Assembly (NCBI GenBank): GCA_013002625.1
Contig: JABDJE010000075.1
Coordinates: forward strand, 1-8,649
DNA: 8,649 nt
Direction: 5' to 3'
From: Saprospiraceae bacterium
GTDB taxonomy: Bacteria; Bacteroidota; Bacteroidia; Chitinophagales; Saprospiraceae
Shown here: positions 1 to 6,616 of the stretch, piece by piece
Numbering within the stretch: the stretch's first letter is position 1
How the letters are laid out: each line of letters starts with the position of its first letter
Program-made: the position numbers and the translations under genes
Notes under the pieces: model-generated
Database searches by the model: none
The model's input: the letters and a program-made list of their open reading frames with translations, nothing else
What the model was told of the DNA's origin: nothing

Positions 1-1897
1 ATTCACTTTGCTGAGGGTTGGCGTTGGTAAAAATTCTTTGATCTCCAAAACTAATATCTGTATGTATAAGATTGGGGAATCTTTCAAATGAACTCTTTGA
101 AAATATAAGATCATCGCTGTCTTTCGCTTTTACAACACGCGAGGTGTAATCAAATGGACCCTGCTCGATAAGTCGGTAGTCACCATTTCCAATATTAAGC
201 ATGGCATATCCGCTGTATTTATCTTTTTCATCAAATACCTTAAGCATCAGCGTTGTATCATTAGGGTAGAAGTCTACTTCTCTATCCAGATTAATATGTC
301 TGAACTTTGTTTTAAATGGTCGACCATGTGTTAGATTAGTGGGCGTCTGCCTACCTCTGGGGTCAACTTTCCAAATATCATAATGATCATAGACAAGCAT
401 GAATAAATCACCTTCAGTCCATCCGATCATACCACTTGGATAAGGATCCATTGGGCGGTCATTGCGTTCATCAAAGAATTGTCCATCTGAAATCTTGTTG
501 AGTTTTAATTTGGCTATATCATAAGCATAATAGCTGCTGTCTTCTCTGGCATACCAGTAGATATATTTTCCGAACGGTGAAAGTGATACTTCAGGGGCAG
601 CTTCAACTTTTTTAGCTATACGCCTTTGTTTTCCTGAAATCAGATCGATAAGAAAAACATCTTTATAATCATAACCCAACCAGCTGATTGTCTGGAGATA
701 TTCCTCATTGTTAATTCCAACTGTATATCTACCTGTTAAGTCATCTGCAATGTATGTCTCCGGAATAGCTTCAGCCGCCAATCGAATAACGGTATCCCGC
801 TGTATATCATAGTACATGGCGTATGATTTTTCGCGATCTCTTTTGATGCGTTTTTTCTGTTGCGTATAAAGTCTGCCATCGGTATGACTCCAAACTTCAA
901 CCTCGGGCTTTTCTTCATCAAGTAGTGTTGTATCCTTTAACAGGGGTTCAGGTGCAACACCAAAAAATATGCGAACATCATCTTCTGTAAATACAGGTTT
1001 GAAATGCGCGCTTACTTGCCAATTCTCAAACAAAAAGTTGCTAGAACTATCTGCTATAACGCTCAATCGCATGGAGTCTTTGTTCCAAAACATAAGTTCA
1101 TATGGCCTTATCTCCATTTCGTTCGTATCTCTGTCAGCAATAAAAGAACACATTGTACCATCTTCATTCATTGCTAATTTGGAGTACTTTCCATCTTGAT
1201 TTATGATGGTATCAAACTCATTTGTTAGAACATCAAGGATTCTAAGCATTGAAATATTGGTACTGTCTTCACCGGTTTGGTGCAGCAAGAGTTTACCTGC
1301 TTTTTCTGACCAAATGAACTCCATGGTGTAGGGTAATTGAATTTCAATGCTGTCAACAGGATTGGATACAACAACCATATTTCCGTTATCATCACCTTCT
1401 TTTTTAACCAGTGTGCTGTCCTTTTTCATGGATCGTTTTTCCAATTGATAGGCAATAAAGGAAGGCCCTTCTTTTGGCAGTTTGAAATTTTTAACCCGTG
1501 CTATTTTTTGGATTGCTTGTGTATTTAAATTGAATATACCCAAGCTGTCTTTTGGTAATTTATCCTTTTTGGTGTCGGCTAGTTTGAGGGCACGAATAGA
1601 GTCAGCATGTGGAACTATTGTGAATGCCAAAAAATTGTTATTCGAATCAAATCGGGCCCCTTCAGCTCTAGGAATTTGCCATTCTTCTGCTGATCTTGTA
1701 TTATAAATATGTAAAGTGCCATCTCCTTTACCGGGTGTAATTTGATAGGCAACCCAATCACCATTGGCGCTGATTTTTACATTTTCAATCCTATTCCAAA
1801 TATCATAAACGGACGGGTCCATGACTTTTGATTGAGAATGGACACAAAAAGGTATGATTAATGCTAATTGTATGATAAGAATTTGTAATGAACGCAT
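1..1897 (-). CDS. S9-family (prolyl oligopeptidase-like) secreted peptidase, N-terminal part, cut by left edge
   Basis: The reading frame is open on the minus strand from ATG at 1897 down to the window edge with no stop (I checked every codon), giving 632 residues. Residues 1-21 form a signal peptide: a short polar start, a hydrophobic core, then VHS before Gln22, a typical Bacteroidota signal-peptidase I site. There is a Cys18 but no proper lipobox. What follows fits the N-terminal beta-propeller of S9 peptidases: MDPSVYDIWNRIENVKISANGDWVAYQ near residues 26-52, then LPKDSLGIFNL, and TNANPQQ at the visible end, which in this family comes just before the alpha/beta-hydrolase domain. The Ser-Asp-His catalytic triad must lie outside the window, so activity cannot be confirmed. 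Family members cleave peptides in the periplasm or outside the cell, often after proline. Transcription diverges from the M28 peptidase gene. Start choice rests on the signal peptide; there is no Shine-Dalgarno. The S9 family is fairly sure from overall pattern; substrate is unknown. Confidence 0.85.
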   Translation of the reverse strand, partial: MRSLQILIIQLALIIPFCVHSQSKVMDPSVYDIWNRIENVKISANGDWVAYQITPGKGDGTLHIYNTRSAEEWQIPRAEGARFDSNNNFLAFTIVPHADSIRALKLADTKKDKLPKDSLGIFNLNTQAIQKIARVKNFKLPKEGPSFIAYQLEKRSMKKDSTLVKKEGDDNGNMVVVSNPVDSIEIQLPYTMEFIWSEKAGKLLLHQTGEDSTNISMLRILDVLTNEFDTIINQDGKYSKLAMNEDGTMCSFIADRDTNEMEIRPYELMFWNKDSMRLSVIADSSSNFLFENWQVSAHFKPVFTEDDVRIFFGVAPEPLLKDTTLLDEEKPEVEVWSHTDGRLYTQQKKRIKRDREKSYAMYYDIQRDTVIRLAAEAIPETYIADDLTGRYTVGINNEEYLQTISWLGYDYKDVFLIDLISGKQRRIAKKVEAAPEVSLSPFGKYIYWYAREDSSYYAYDIAKLKLNKISDGQFFDERNDRPMDPYPSGMIGWTEGDLFMLVYDHYDIWKVDPRGRQTPTNLTHGRPFKTKFRHINLDREVDFYPNDTTLMLKVFDEKDKYSGYAMLNIGNGDYRLIEQGPFDYTSRVVKAKDSDDLIFSKSSFERFPNLIHTDISFGDQRIFTNANPQQSE

Positions 1898-1946
1898 AAT
1901 GCAGTTATTGAAACAGTTAATTTTAGAGAATAAGACTATGATTTAT

Positions 1947-3434
1947 ATGAAAAATCCATTTGCAAACATAAAAATTATAAGCAGAATCTGTGGATTCGTG
2001 CTGATTATGATGTTATCCCTGGCTGTTACAAGTCAATCAGATTATGAGCTGTTGCGGGATGCGATGCTTGGTGAAACGCCGATTGCTGACGACTTGAAAG
2101 AACTTTGTGAAGATATCGGAGGAAGAATTACAGGCTCAAAAGCTAATAAAGCTTCAGTCAATTGGGCGTTCAGTAAGCTGAATGCAACCGGATTAAAAAC
2201 ATGGAAAGATGGATTTGAAATGCCTGTGTTGTGGTTGCCGCAGACAACAAAGTCAAGATTGTTTGGACCAGGTGCCAAGACACCTATCCTTGTCAGCAAG
2301 TATGGAACAGAGCGGGGTATATATTCTTCTAAGATAGTTGGTGTCGGAACAGGCACGGAAGAAGAGTTTGAGAGTAAGTCAGAGGTTATCAAAGATCGCT
2401 TCGTGATTGTTGAGACCGAGTTATGCCTTGATATAAATGGACTCTTTGCAGAATATGCCCATGCTGCGAAAGTTGAAGAATTAGCTTATAAGCATGGTGC
2501 AAAGGGTATAATTTTCATGTCTTCAAGACCTAAGGGTTTACTGTACAGGTTCATAACCAGTAGAGGCACCAGTGCAATTATTCCTCAATTTATTATGGCG
2601 CGTGAAGATGCCCGGTTTATTATGGATGAAATTGCACGCGGACAGCATATGGAGATTACAATTACAGTAAATTCTCAGAAAGGTGGTTCTTTCCAATCGC
2701 AAAATGTAATAGCCGAAATTCCAGGAACGAAATATCCCGATGAGGTTATTGTCATAGGGGCGCATCTGGATTCCTGGGCGATGGGTCAGGGTGCCAATGA
2801 TAATGGCTGCAATGTATCTATGATGATTGATATTGCCAGACAAATAAAGGCATTAAACATCCAGCCCGATCGAACGATAAGATTCGCATTATGGAATGGA
2901 GAAGAGCAAGGGTACTTTGGGTCATGGGATTACACCAAAGAAAACTTGGAGACCCTTGATAATCATATCATGGCCCTTTCTGTTGATATTGGAAGTGGTG
3001 GAATTACCGGTTTTTTCACAAATGGCAGACAGGAGTTGATGGGTATTGTGGATAAGGTTCTAGAGCCAGTTTCAGAATATGGACCATTTACACAACTCAA
3101 TATCCCAATTGTTGGAACGGACAATTTTGATTTTATGCTTCAAGGTGTACCGAACCTTGTGGCTAACCACAAACCCTTTAATTATGGGTTAAACTATCAT
3201 GCCAGTACAGATACGTATGATAAAGTGGATATAGAATCATTAAAGCAGAATGCCGCCATTGTTGCTGTATTGACATTGGGCTTTGCGAATCTGGACCCAG
3301 AGGAGGCTGCTGTATTAAAACGACAAACACGTGAAGAAGTACAGGACGTATTTGATAAAAGCAATCTCGAATTCACAATGCGCATGTTTAATGTCTGGGA
3401 GCCATGGATAAATGGAGAACGCGGGATAAAATAG
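1947..3434 (+). CDS. Secreted M28-family zinc metallopeptidase (carboxypeptidase Q-like)
   Basis: This 495-residue protein is an exported zinc exopeptidase. I chose ATG 1947 because it begins a good signal peptide (MKNPFANIKI, hydrophobic core at residues 14-28, likely cut after Ser29 before Gln30). ATG 1938 is also possible. The frame stays open back to 1854, but that would overlap the start of the divergent gene and bury the signal peptide. Residues about 120-245 look like an inserted PA (protease-associated) domain. The M28 active site is complete: His273 in GAHLDSW, Asp285 in GANDNG, Glu319-Glu320 in WNGEEQG (general base and zinc ligand), Asp347 in SVDIGSG and His418 in NYHASTDT. Overall arrangement resembles plasma glutamate carboxypeptidase/carboxypeptidase Q, which removes residues from dipeptides or peptide N-termini. 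The C-terminus ends in NVWEPWINGERGIK with no type IX sorting domain, so a periplasmic location is likely. It probably degrades peptides for nutrition; the substrate is not evident. Confidence 0.93.
   Translation: MKNPFANIKIISRICGFVLIMMLSLAVTSQSDYELLRDAMLGETPIADDLKELCEDIGGRITGSKANKASVNWAFSKLNATGLKTWKDGFEMPVLWLPQTTKSRLFGPGAKTPILVSKYGTERGIYSSKIVGVGTGTEEEFESKSEVIKDRFVIVETELCLDINGLFAEYAHAAKVEELAYKHGAKGIIFMSSRPKGLLYRFITSRGTSAIIPQFIMAREDARFIMDEIARGQHMEITITVNSQKGGSFQSQNVIAEIPGTKYPDEVIVIGAHLDSWAMGQGANDNGCNVSMMIDIARQIKALNIQPDRTIRFALWNGEEQGYFGSWDYTKENLETLDNHIMALSVDIGSGGITGFFTNGRQELMGIVDKVLEPVSEYGPFTQLNIPIVGTDNFDFMLQGVPNLVANHKPFNYGLNYHASTDTYDKVDIESLKQNAAIVAVLTLGFANLDPEEAAVLKRQTREEVQDVFDKSNLEFTMRMFNVWEPWINGERGIK
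1963..1970 (-). promoter_or_regulatory. Candidate -7 box for the S9 peptidase gene
   Basis: Read on the minus strand this is TATGTTTG, an exact match to the Bacteroidota -7 consensus TAnnTTTG. It would place the transcript start near 1957, leaving about a 60-base leader before the ATG at 1897. It lies inside the signal-peptide codons of the divergent M28 gene. No TTG-type -33 element is visible at the right distance, so this is a weak candidate that could be chance. Confidence 0.3.
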
Positions 3435-3458
3435 ATATTACGATTATCTTTAATATCT
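3433..3458. repeat. Perfect 8-bp inverted repeat overlapping the -33 region of the PASTA gene promoter
   Basis: AGATATTA (3433-3440) and its exact reverse complement TAATATCT (3451-3458) flank a 10-base spacer. The left arm starts within the M28 stop codon, and the right arm touches the TTG at 3458-3460 that could serve as the -33 element of the next gene. Each arm has only one G or C and no T-run follows, so it is a poor terminator; an operator-like site is an alternative reading. Confidence 0.4.
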
Positions 3459-3490
3459 TGATTGCTCTGAAAGTATAATAATTATATTTG
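3458..3490 (+). promoter_or_regulatory. Candidate promoter for the PASTA protein gene
   Basis: TATATTTG at 3483-3490 matches the Bacteroidota -7 consensus TAnnTTTG exactly. TTG at 3458-3460 (22-base spacer) or 3462-3464 (18-base spacer) can serve as the -33 element. The pair sits in the 88-bp gap between the M28 and PASTA genes. The expected transcript start is about 3494-3497, giving a short leader of under 30 bases before the TTG start at 3523. Confidence 0.6.
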
Positions 3491-3522
3491 CCTGGTAGTT
3501 AATACTATGTAAACAAGGATTC

Positions 3523-4311
3523 TTGACAGTAAAACAATTTTTTATTCAGCTTGCTTTAATGGCGCTTGTGGTGATTCTACTCCTGGGCGGTGTTATGATT
3601 TGGTTGCGATTCTATACCAATCATGGACAGAAATTGGAATTGCCGGATTACAAAGAAATGCATATTAAGGATGCTAAATCAGACGCAGAATTAAAAACAT
3701 TTGAGGTTGTTGTTAAAGATTCAGCATACAGGGTAGGAATGCCAGGTGGATTAATCTTGACGCAAAATCCAAAACCAGGATCCCTTGTAAAGGAAGGCCG
3801 TAAAATTTATGTTGATATTTCAAAGTACAACCCTGATCTGGTTGCGCTGTCTGATCTCAGACCTATGTATGGACATGAATATTCCAATAAGCAAAGAGAA
3901 TTGGCTTCATTGTTCATCAATAGCAAGATTAAAAGTCGGCGTTATGATCCGGGCGAACCAGACCATATTCTTGAAGTGTGGTATGAAGGAGACTTAATCG
4001 AAGGCAAGGAAGGCGTCAAAAAGGGTGTGGATATTAAAGTAGGGGGCACACTTGAATTTGTTGTTTCAGGACTCGAAGGAGGCAAAGCTGAAAGTGTTGA
4101 CTACACTTGCAAAACATTACGGGAGATGCAGTTTATTCTGGATTATAGCCGTTTAAAGATGGGAAAGATTACGCGCACAGGAGTAATAACGAACATGGAA
4201 GATGCCTATATCATCGCTCAAAATCCACCGCATGAGGAAGGCAAAACTATTCCACATGGGACAAAAATAGATTTCACAGTTCAGCAAGATAAACCTGAAA
4301 GCTGTCTTTAA
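3523..4311 (+). CDS. Membrane-anchored protein with three PASTA domains
   Basis: This 262-residue protein has a short cytoplasmic N-terminus, one membrane segment at about residues 7-28, and a periplasmic part made of three PASTA-like repeats. The repeats lie at about residues 38-101 (LPDY... ILTQNPKPGSLVKEG), 105-185 (divergent) and 190-256 (IIAQNPPHEEGKTIPHGTKI). PASTA domains bind peptidoglycan or muropeptides, or act as spacers in cell-wall proteins such as PknB-type kinases and PBP2x. Here no kinase or transpeptidase domain is attached, as is common for Bacteroidota PASTA proteins, so a structural or wall-sensing role is inferred. The start is TTG. In frame upstream there is only a stop at 3496 and no ATG or GTG after it, while the next in-frame ATG (3559) would delete half the membrane segment. 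An AAGGA at 3515-3519 sits only 3 bases before the TTG, too close for a normal Shine-Dalgarno. An out-of-frame ATG-TAA lies at 3507-3512. Confidence 0.87.
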   Translation: MTVKQFFIQLALMALVVILLLGGVMIWLRFYTNHGQKLELPDYKEMHIKDAKSDAELKTFEVVVKDSAYRVGMPGGLILTQNPKPGSLVKEGRKIYVDISKYNPDLVALSDLRPMYGHEYSNKQRELASLFINSKIKSRRYDPGEPDHILEVWYEGDLIEGKEGVKKGVDIKVGGTLEFVVSGLEGGKAESVDYTCKTLREMQFILDYSRLKMGKITRTGVITNMEDAYIIAQNPPHEEGKTIPHGTKIDFTVQQDKPESCL

Positions 4312-4318
4312 TCGGTGT

Positions 4319-4386
4319 CAATTGGATAGCTGGTCCCCAAATCATTGGATTTATTCGTGATTTTTCTCAAATCACCTTGGATTATT
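4319..4386 (+). repeat. Three TTGGAT-containing direct repeats upstream of the DUF177-rpmF promoter
   Basis: The 122-bp gap before the DUF177 gene contains TTGGAT at 4322-4327, 4345-4350 and 4377-4382. The last two are embedded in longer similar units, CAAATCA-TTGGATTTATT (4338-4355) and CAAATCACCTTGGATTATT (4368-4386), whose cores are 32 bp apart. The third copy overlaps the proposed -33 element. They could be binding sites for a regulator, or simply local duplication in AT-rich spacer. Confidence 0.4.
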
Positions 4387-4408
4387 ATTGAAAAAACAAC
4401 TACTTTTG
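4377..4408 (+). promoter_or_regulatory. Promoter of the DUF177-rpmF operon
   Basis: TACTTTTG at 4401-4408, followed by CA, is an exact match to the Bacteroidota -7 element TAnnTTTG. TTG at 4377-4379 lies 21 bases upstream as the -33 element. The predicted transcript start is about 4412-4415, leaving a leader of about 20 AT-rich bases before ATG 4434. This is the strongest promoter in the window and is where one expects a ribosomal-protein operon promoter. Confidence 0.72.
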
Positions 4409-4433
4409 CACTCACTTAAAAAAGATCTTTAAA

Positions 4434-4955
4434 ATGCAGGCCTTAAGGCAGTTTTCTCTTCCCCTTAAAGGATTGAAAACGGGGGTACACGAATTTACAT
4501 TCGAAATTGATCAAGATTTCTTTAAAAGCTTTGAAAATTCACCGGTTAAAAGTGGATTGCTCAATTGTCTTTTATCCTTTGATAAGAAAGATGATCACAT
4601 TCTATTAAATTTCGTAACCTCAGGAAGTGTTGTGACCACTTGTGATAGATGCACCGCTCAAATCAACTTGCCCATTTCATCTGATTATGAAATCATAGTC
4701 AAATACGGGGAAGCTAACAATGAGATGGAAGAAGTATTTTATCTTGAACCGGATGCACACGAAATCAATGTTGCTTCATTAATTTATGAACAAATTGTAC
4801 TGGCGCTTCCAATGATTAAGGTGTATGATTGTGAAGTAGACGAACCAAGACCCTGTAATTTTGATATTTTAAGTATTCTCTCAGAAGAATCTGAGGTCGC
4901 ATCAAACCCACTGGGTGATGCATTGAAAAATTTGAAAATAGACAAAAACGATTAA
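4434..4955 (+). CDS. DUF177 (YceD-like) protein encoded upstream of rpmF
   Basis: This 173-residue protein belongs to the DUF177/YceD family, whose gene lies directly before rpmF in many bacteria. The family has been linked to large-subunit rRNA and ribosome accumulation, but its exact activity is not settled. Visible hallmarks are the opening LPLKGLKTGVHEFTFEID, the CDRC pair (Cys70, Cys73) after a beta-strand GSVVTTC, an acidic central stretch, the segment INVASLIYEQIVLALPM, a second cysteine pair (Cys133, Cys141) and the C-terminal NPLGDALKNLK typical of the family. The four cysteines could form a zinc site; that is inference. Its stop codon is 2 bp before the rpmF start and both genes share the promoter at 4377-4408, so they are very likely cotranscribed and translationally coupled. 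Length is normal for Bacteroidota members. Confidence 0.9.
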   Translation: MQALRQFSLPLKGLKTGVHEFTFEIDQDFFKSFENSPVKSGLLNCLLSFDKKDDHILLNFVTSGSVVTTCDRCTAQINLPISSDYEIIVKYGEANNEMEEVFYLEPDAHEINVASLIYEQIVLALPMIKVYDCEVDEPRPCNFDILSILSEESEVASNPLGDALKNLKIDKND

Positions 4956-4957
4956 AA

Positions 4958-5152
4958 ATGGCACATCCGAAGAGTAGGATATCAAAGCAAAGAAAGCGTA
5001 AAAGAAGAACGCACAAGAAGGCTACCATTCCTCAAATAGCTGTATGTAAAACTACTGGCGAAGCACACCTATATCACAGAGCATATTGGCATGATGGTGA
5101 TATGTATTACAAAGGGAAAAAAGTTATTGAAGGCGTAGAGTACGAAGATTAA
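4958..5152 (+). CDS. rpmF: 50S ribosomal protein L32
   Basis: The 64-residue product is bL32 of the large ribosomal subunit. It shows the canonical MAHPKSRISKQRKRKRRTH start, a strongly basic first 21 residues that contact 23S rRNA, and the Bacteroidota-type core with AHLYHRAYW and YYKGKKV. Other bacteria often have two CxxC-type pairs forming a zinc ribbon here; this protein keeps only Cys30, so it is the zinc-independent (C-minus) form, usual in this phylum. It is the last gene of the DUF177-rpmF operon and is followed by a terminator 26 bp downstream. The start follows the upstream stop by 2 bp (TAA-AA-ATG). Confidence 0.97.
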   Translation: MAHPKSRISKQRKRKRRTHKKATIPQIAVCKTTGEAHLYHRAYWHDGDMYYKGKKVIEGVEYED

Positions 5153-5178
5153 GCCATTTAAGACATAAAATTATTTTG

Positions 5179-5210
5179 AGCCCTTTGATTAAACTTGAAG
5201 GGCTTTTTTT
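5179..5210 (+). terminator. Rho-independent terminator after rpmF
   Basis: AGCCCTT (5179-5185) pairs perfectly with AAGGGCT (5198-5204) across a 12-base loop, and a run of seven T closes it (5204-5210). It ends the DUF177-rpmF transcript and separates it from ridA, which starts 13 bases later. Confidence 0.88.
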
Positions 5211-5223
5211 ATAATATATAATC

Positions 5224-5607
5224 ATGAAAGAAATAATAATCACATCCAAGGCTCCGGCACCAGTCGGTCCTTATAACCAAGCGGTTAAAGCGGGGAACAC
5301 CTTGTATATAAGTGGACAGATAGCTATAGATCCTACTAATGGTACATTGATACAAGGGACAATTGAAGAGGAGACACATCAGGTAATGAAAAACCTGAGC
5401 GCCATACTTGAGACATCCGATATGACCTTTGAAAATGTAGTTAAAGCATCAGTTTTTGTTAAGGATATGCACTTGTATGGACGCATTAATGCCGTCTATG
5501 CTGAATACTTCAATGAAGCAACGGCACCGGCTAGAGAGTTGGTGGAAGTTACAAATCTCCCCAAATTTGTGAATGTTGAAATATCCGTAATCGCGGTACA
5601 ATCTTAA
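5224..5607 (+). CDS. ridA: RidA family reactive intermediate/imine deaminase
   Basis: This 127-residue protein is of the RidA (YjgF/YER057c/UK114) family, cytosolic trimers that hydrolyse reactive enamines and imines. The classic substrate is 2-aminoacrylate, released by PLP enzymes such as serine/threonine dehydratase, which otherwise damages PLP enzymes. It is full length. Recognisable elements are SKAPAPVGPYNQAV (residues 8-21), LYISGQIAIDP, and the active-site segment PARELVEVTNLP with Arg104, the residue that binds the substrate carboxylate, followed by VNVEISVIA with Glu119. These support the active RidA subgroup rather than the Rid1-7 relatives that lack the arginine. It starts just after the rpmF terminator and ends 5 bp before trpS, so it is probably the first gene of a ridA-trpS-FAH run. 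No convincing promoter is visible in the 13 bp between terminator and ATG; TTATTTTG at 5171-5178 is a one-mismatch -7 box lying just before the terminator stem. The symbol is given by family. Confidence 0.93.
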   Translation: MKEIIITSKAPAPVGPYNQAVKAGNTLYISGQIAIDPTNGTLIQGTIEEETHQVMKNLSAILETSDMTFENVVKASVFVKDMHLYGRINAVYAEYFNEATAPARELVEVTNLPKFVNVEISVIAVQS

Positions 5608-5612
5608 GTATT

Positions 5613-6614
5613 ATGAGTGAAAGGAAATCGGTATTATCATGTATACAGCCCACTGGAGATATTCATTATGGCAATTATTTTGGTGCAGTAAAGAATTGGG
5701 TTCAATTACAGGAAAAATATGATACACTTTATGGTGTTGTGAATTACCACGCAATGACCATGCCCTACAATCCAAAAAAACTGATTGAGAATACATGGGA
5801 GTTGGTCTACAACCTATTGGCACTAGGTATTGAATATGACAACCTTTTTATTCAATCACTTATACCTGAACACGCTGAGCTATGCTGGGTATTTAACAAT
5901 TTTGCTTCATTTGGGCGGGTTGAGAACATGACGCAATTCAAGGATAAAAGCCAAAGCACCAGTGATGGATTTATTTCGGTTGGTCTATACGATTATCCGG
6001 TACTTCAAGCTGCTGACATCCTTATATATAAGGCGCATTATGTGCCGGTAGGTGAAGATCAAAGGCAACATCTTGAGTTGACAAGAGAAATCGCCAATCG
6101 ATTCAATAATCAAGTCGGTAAGGAATACTTTGTGCTCCCAGAAACTTTACATACAGCAACTCCAAAAATAAGATCGACAGCTGATCCAACAAGAAAAATG
6201 AGTAAGAGCGCCGGAGAGAAGCATTATATCAGCATATTCTCAGATGAAAACAGAATCAGAAAACAGATTCGATCGGCGGTAACCGATACCGGAGAAACAC
6301 CAGAAGGTCAAATGTCAGAAGGTGTCGCCAATTTATTTGAATTATTAAAAGCTGCAGATGCCCAAGATGTATACGATCATTTTATGAGTACCTATAAGGC
6401 AGGAAGCTTACGTTATTCTGAGCTAAAAGATGCTGTTGCTGATACGCTTGTTGCGTTGAGTGCGCAATTTTCTGAAAAGAAAGCTGAAATCATCAGTGAC
6501 AAACGTGAAGTTAAGTACCGAATAAAACAGTCTAGCTCAGAGATTAGAAAAATTGCACAAAAGACCTTGTTTGAAGTAAAGGAGCTTTGTGGTTTGATCA
6601 ATGTAAAGTATTAA
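5613..6614 (+). CDS. trpS: Tryptophanyl-tRNA synthetase
   Basis: This 333-residue class I aminoacyl-tRNA synthetase charges tRNA-Trp with tryptophan using ATP in the cytosol. The HIGH-type signature is PTGDIHYGN (residues 13-21, with Tyr in the third-last place) and the second ATP signature is KMSKS (195-199), which is canonical. In between are FGRVENMTQFKDKS, the YPVLQAADILIYKA segment lining the tryptophan pocket, and VPVGEDQRQHLELTREIA, all standard for bacterial TrpRS. Length is normal. Start ATG 5613 is 5 bp after the ridA stop, and the next gene begins 2 bp after its own stop with the arrangement TAA-AA-ATG, so cotranscription is likely. No tryptophan-responsive leader (T-box or Trp-rich peptide) is visible upstream. 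Confidence 0.97.
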   Translation: MSERKSVLSCIQPTGDIHYGNYFGAVKNWVQLQEKYDTLYGVVNYHAMTMPYNPKKLIENTWELVYNLLALGIEYDNLFIQSLIPEHAELCWVFNNFASFGRVENMTQFKDKSQSTSDGFISVGLYDYPVLQAADILIYKAHYVPVGEDQRQHLELTREIANRFNNQVGKEYFVLPETLHTATPKIRSTADPTRKMSKSAGEKHYISIFSDENRIRKQIRSAVTDTGETPEGQMSEGVANLFELLKAADAQDVYDHFMSTYKAGSLRYSELKDAVADTLVALSAQFSEKKAEIISDKREVKYRIKQSSSEIRKIAQKTLFEVKELCGLINVKY

Positions 6615-6616
6615 AA

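Noticed and set aside
736..1706. Small open frames of 61-76 codons on both strands across the S9 gene
   Set aside because: They lie inside a continuous coding frame with clear family similarity and have no recognisable protein features, so they are shadows.
1854..1946. Longer start of the M28 gene at 1854
   Set aside because: It would overlap the start of the divergent S9 gene and place some 30 polar residues before a normal signal peptide; starts at 1938 or 1947 fit export.
2042..2843. Antisense open frames of 101 and 116 codons within the M28 gene
   Set aside because: They run opposite a conserved enzyme with an intact active site and look like translated reverse complement, with no start context.
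4816..5028. Hydrophobic-looking antisense frame across the DUF177-rpmF junction
   Set aside because: It arises from reading the basic, A-rich start of rpmF backwards and crosses two well-supported genes.
6587..6616. Longer start of the FAH-family gene inside trpS
   Set aside because: Family members begin at the MKLICIGRNYA equivalent, and ATG 6617 lies 2 bp after the trpS stop.
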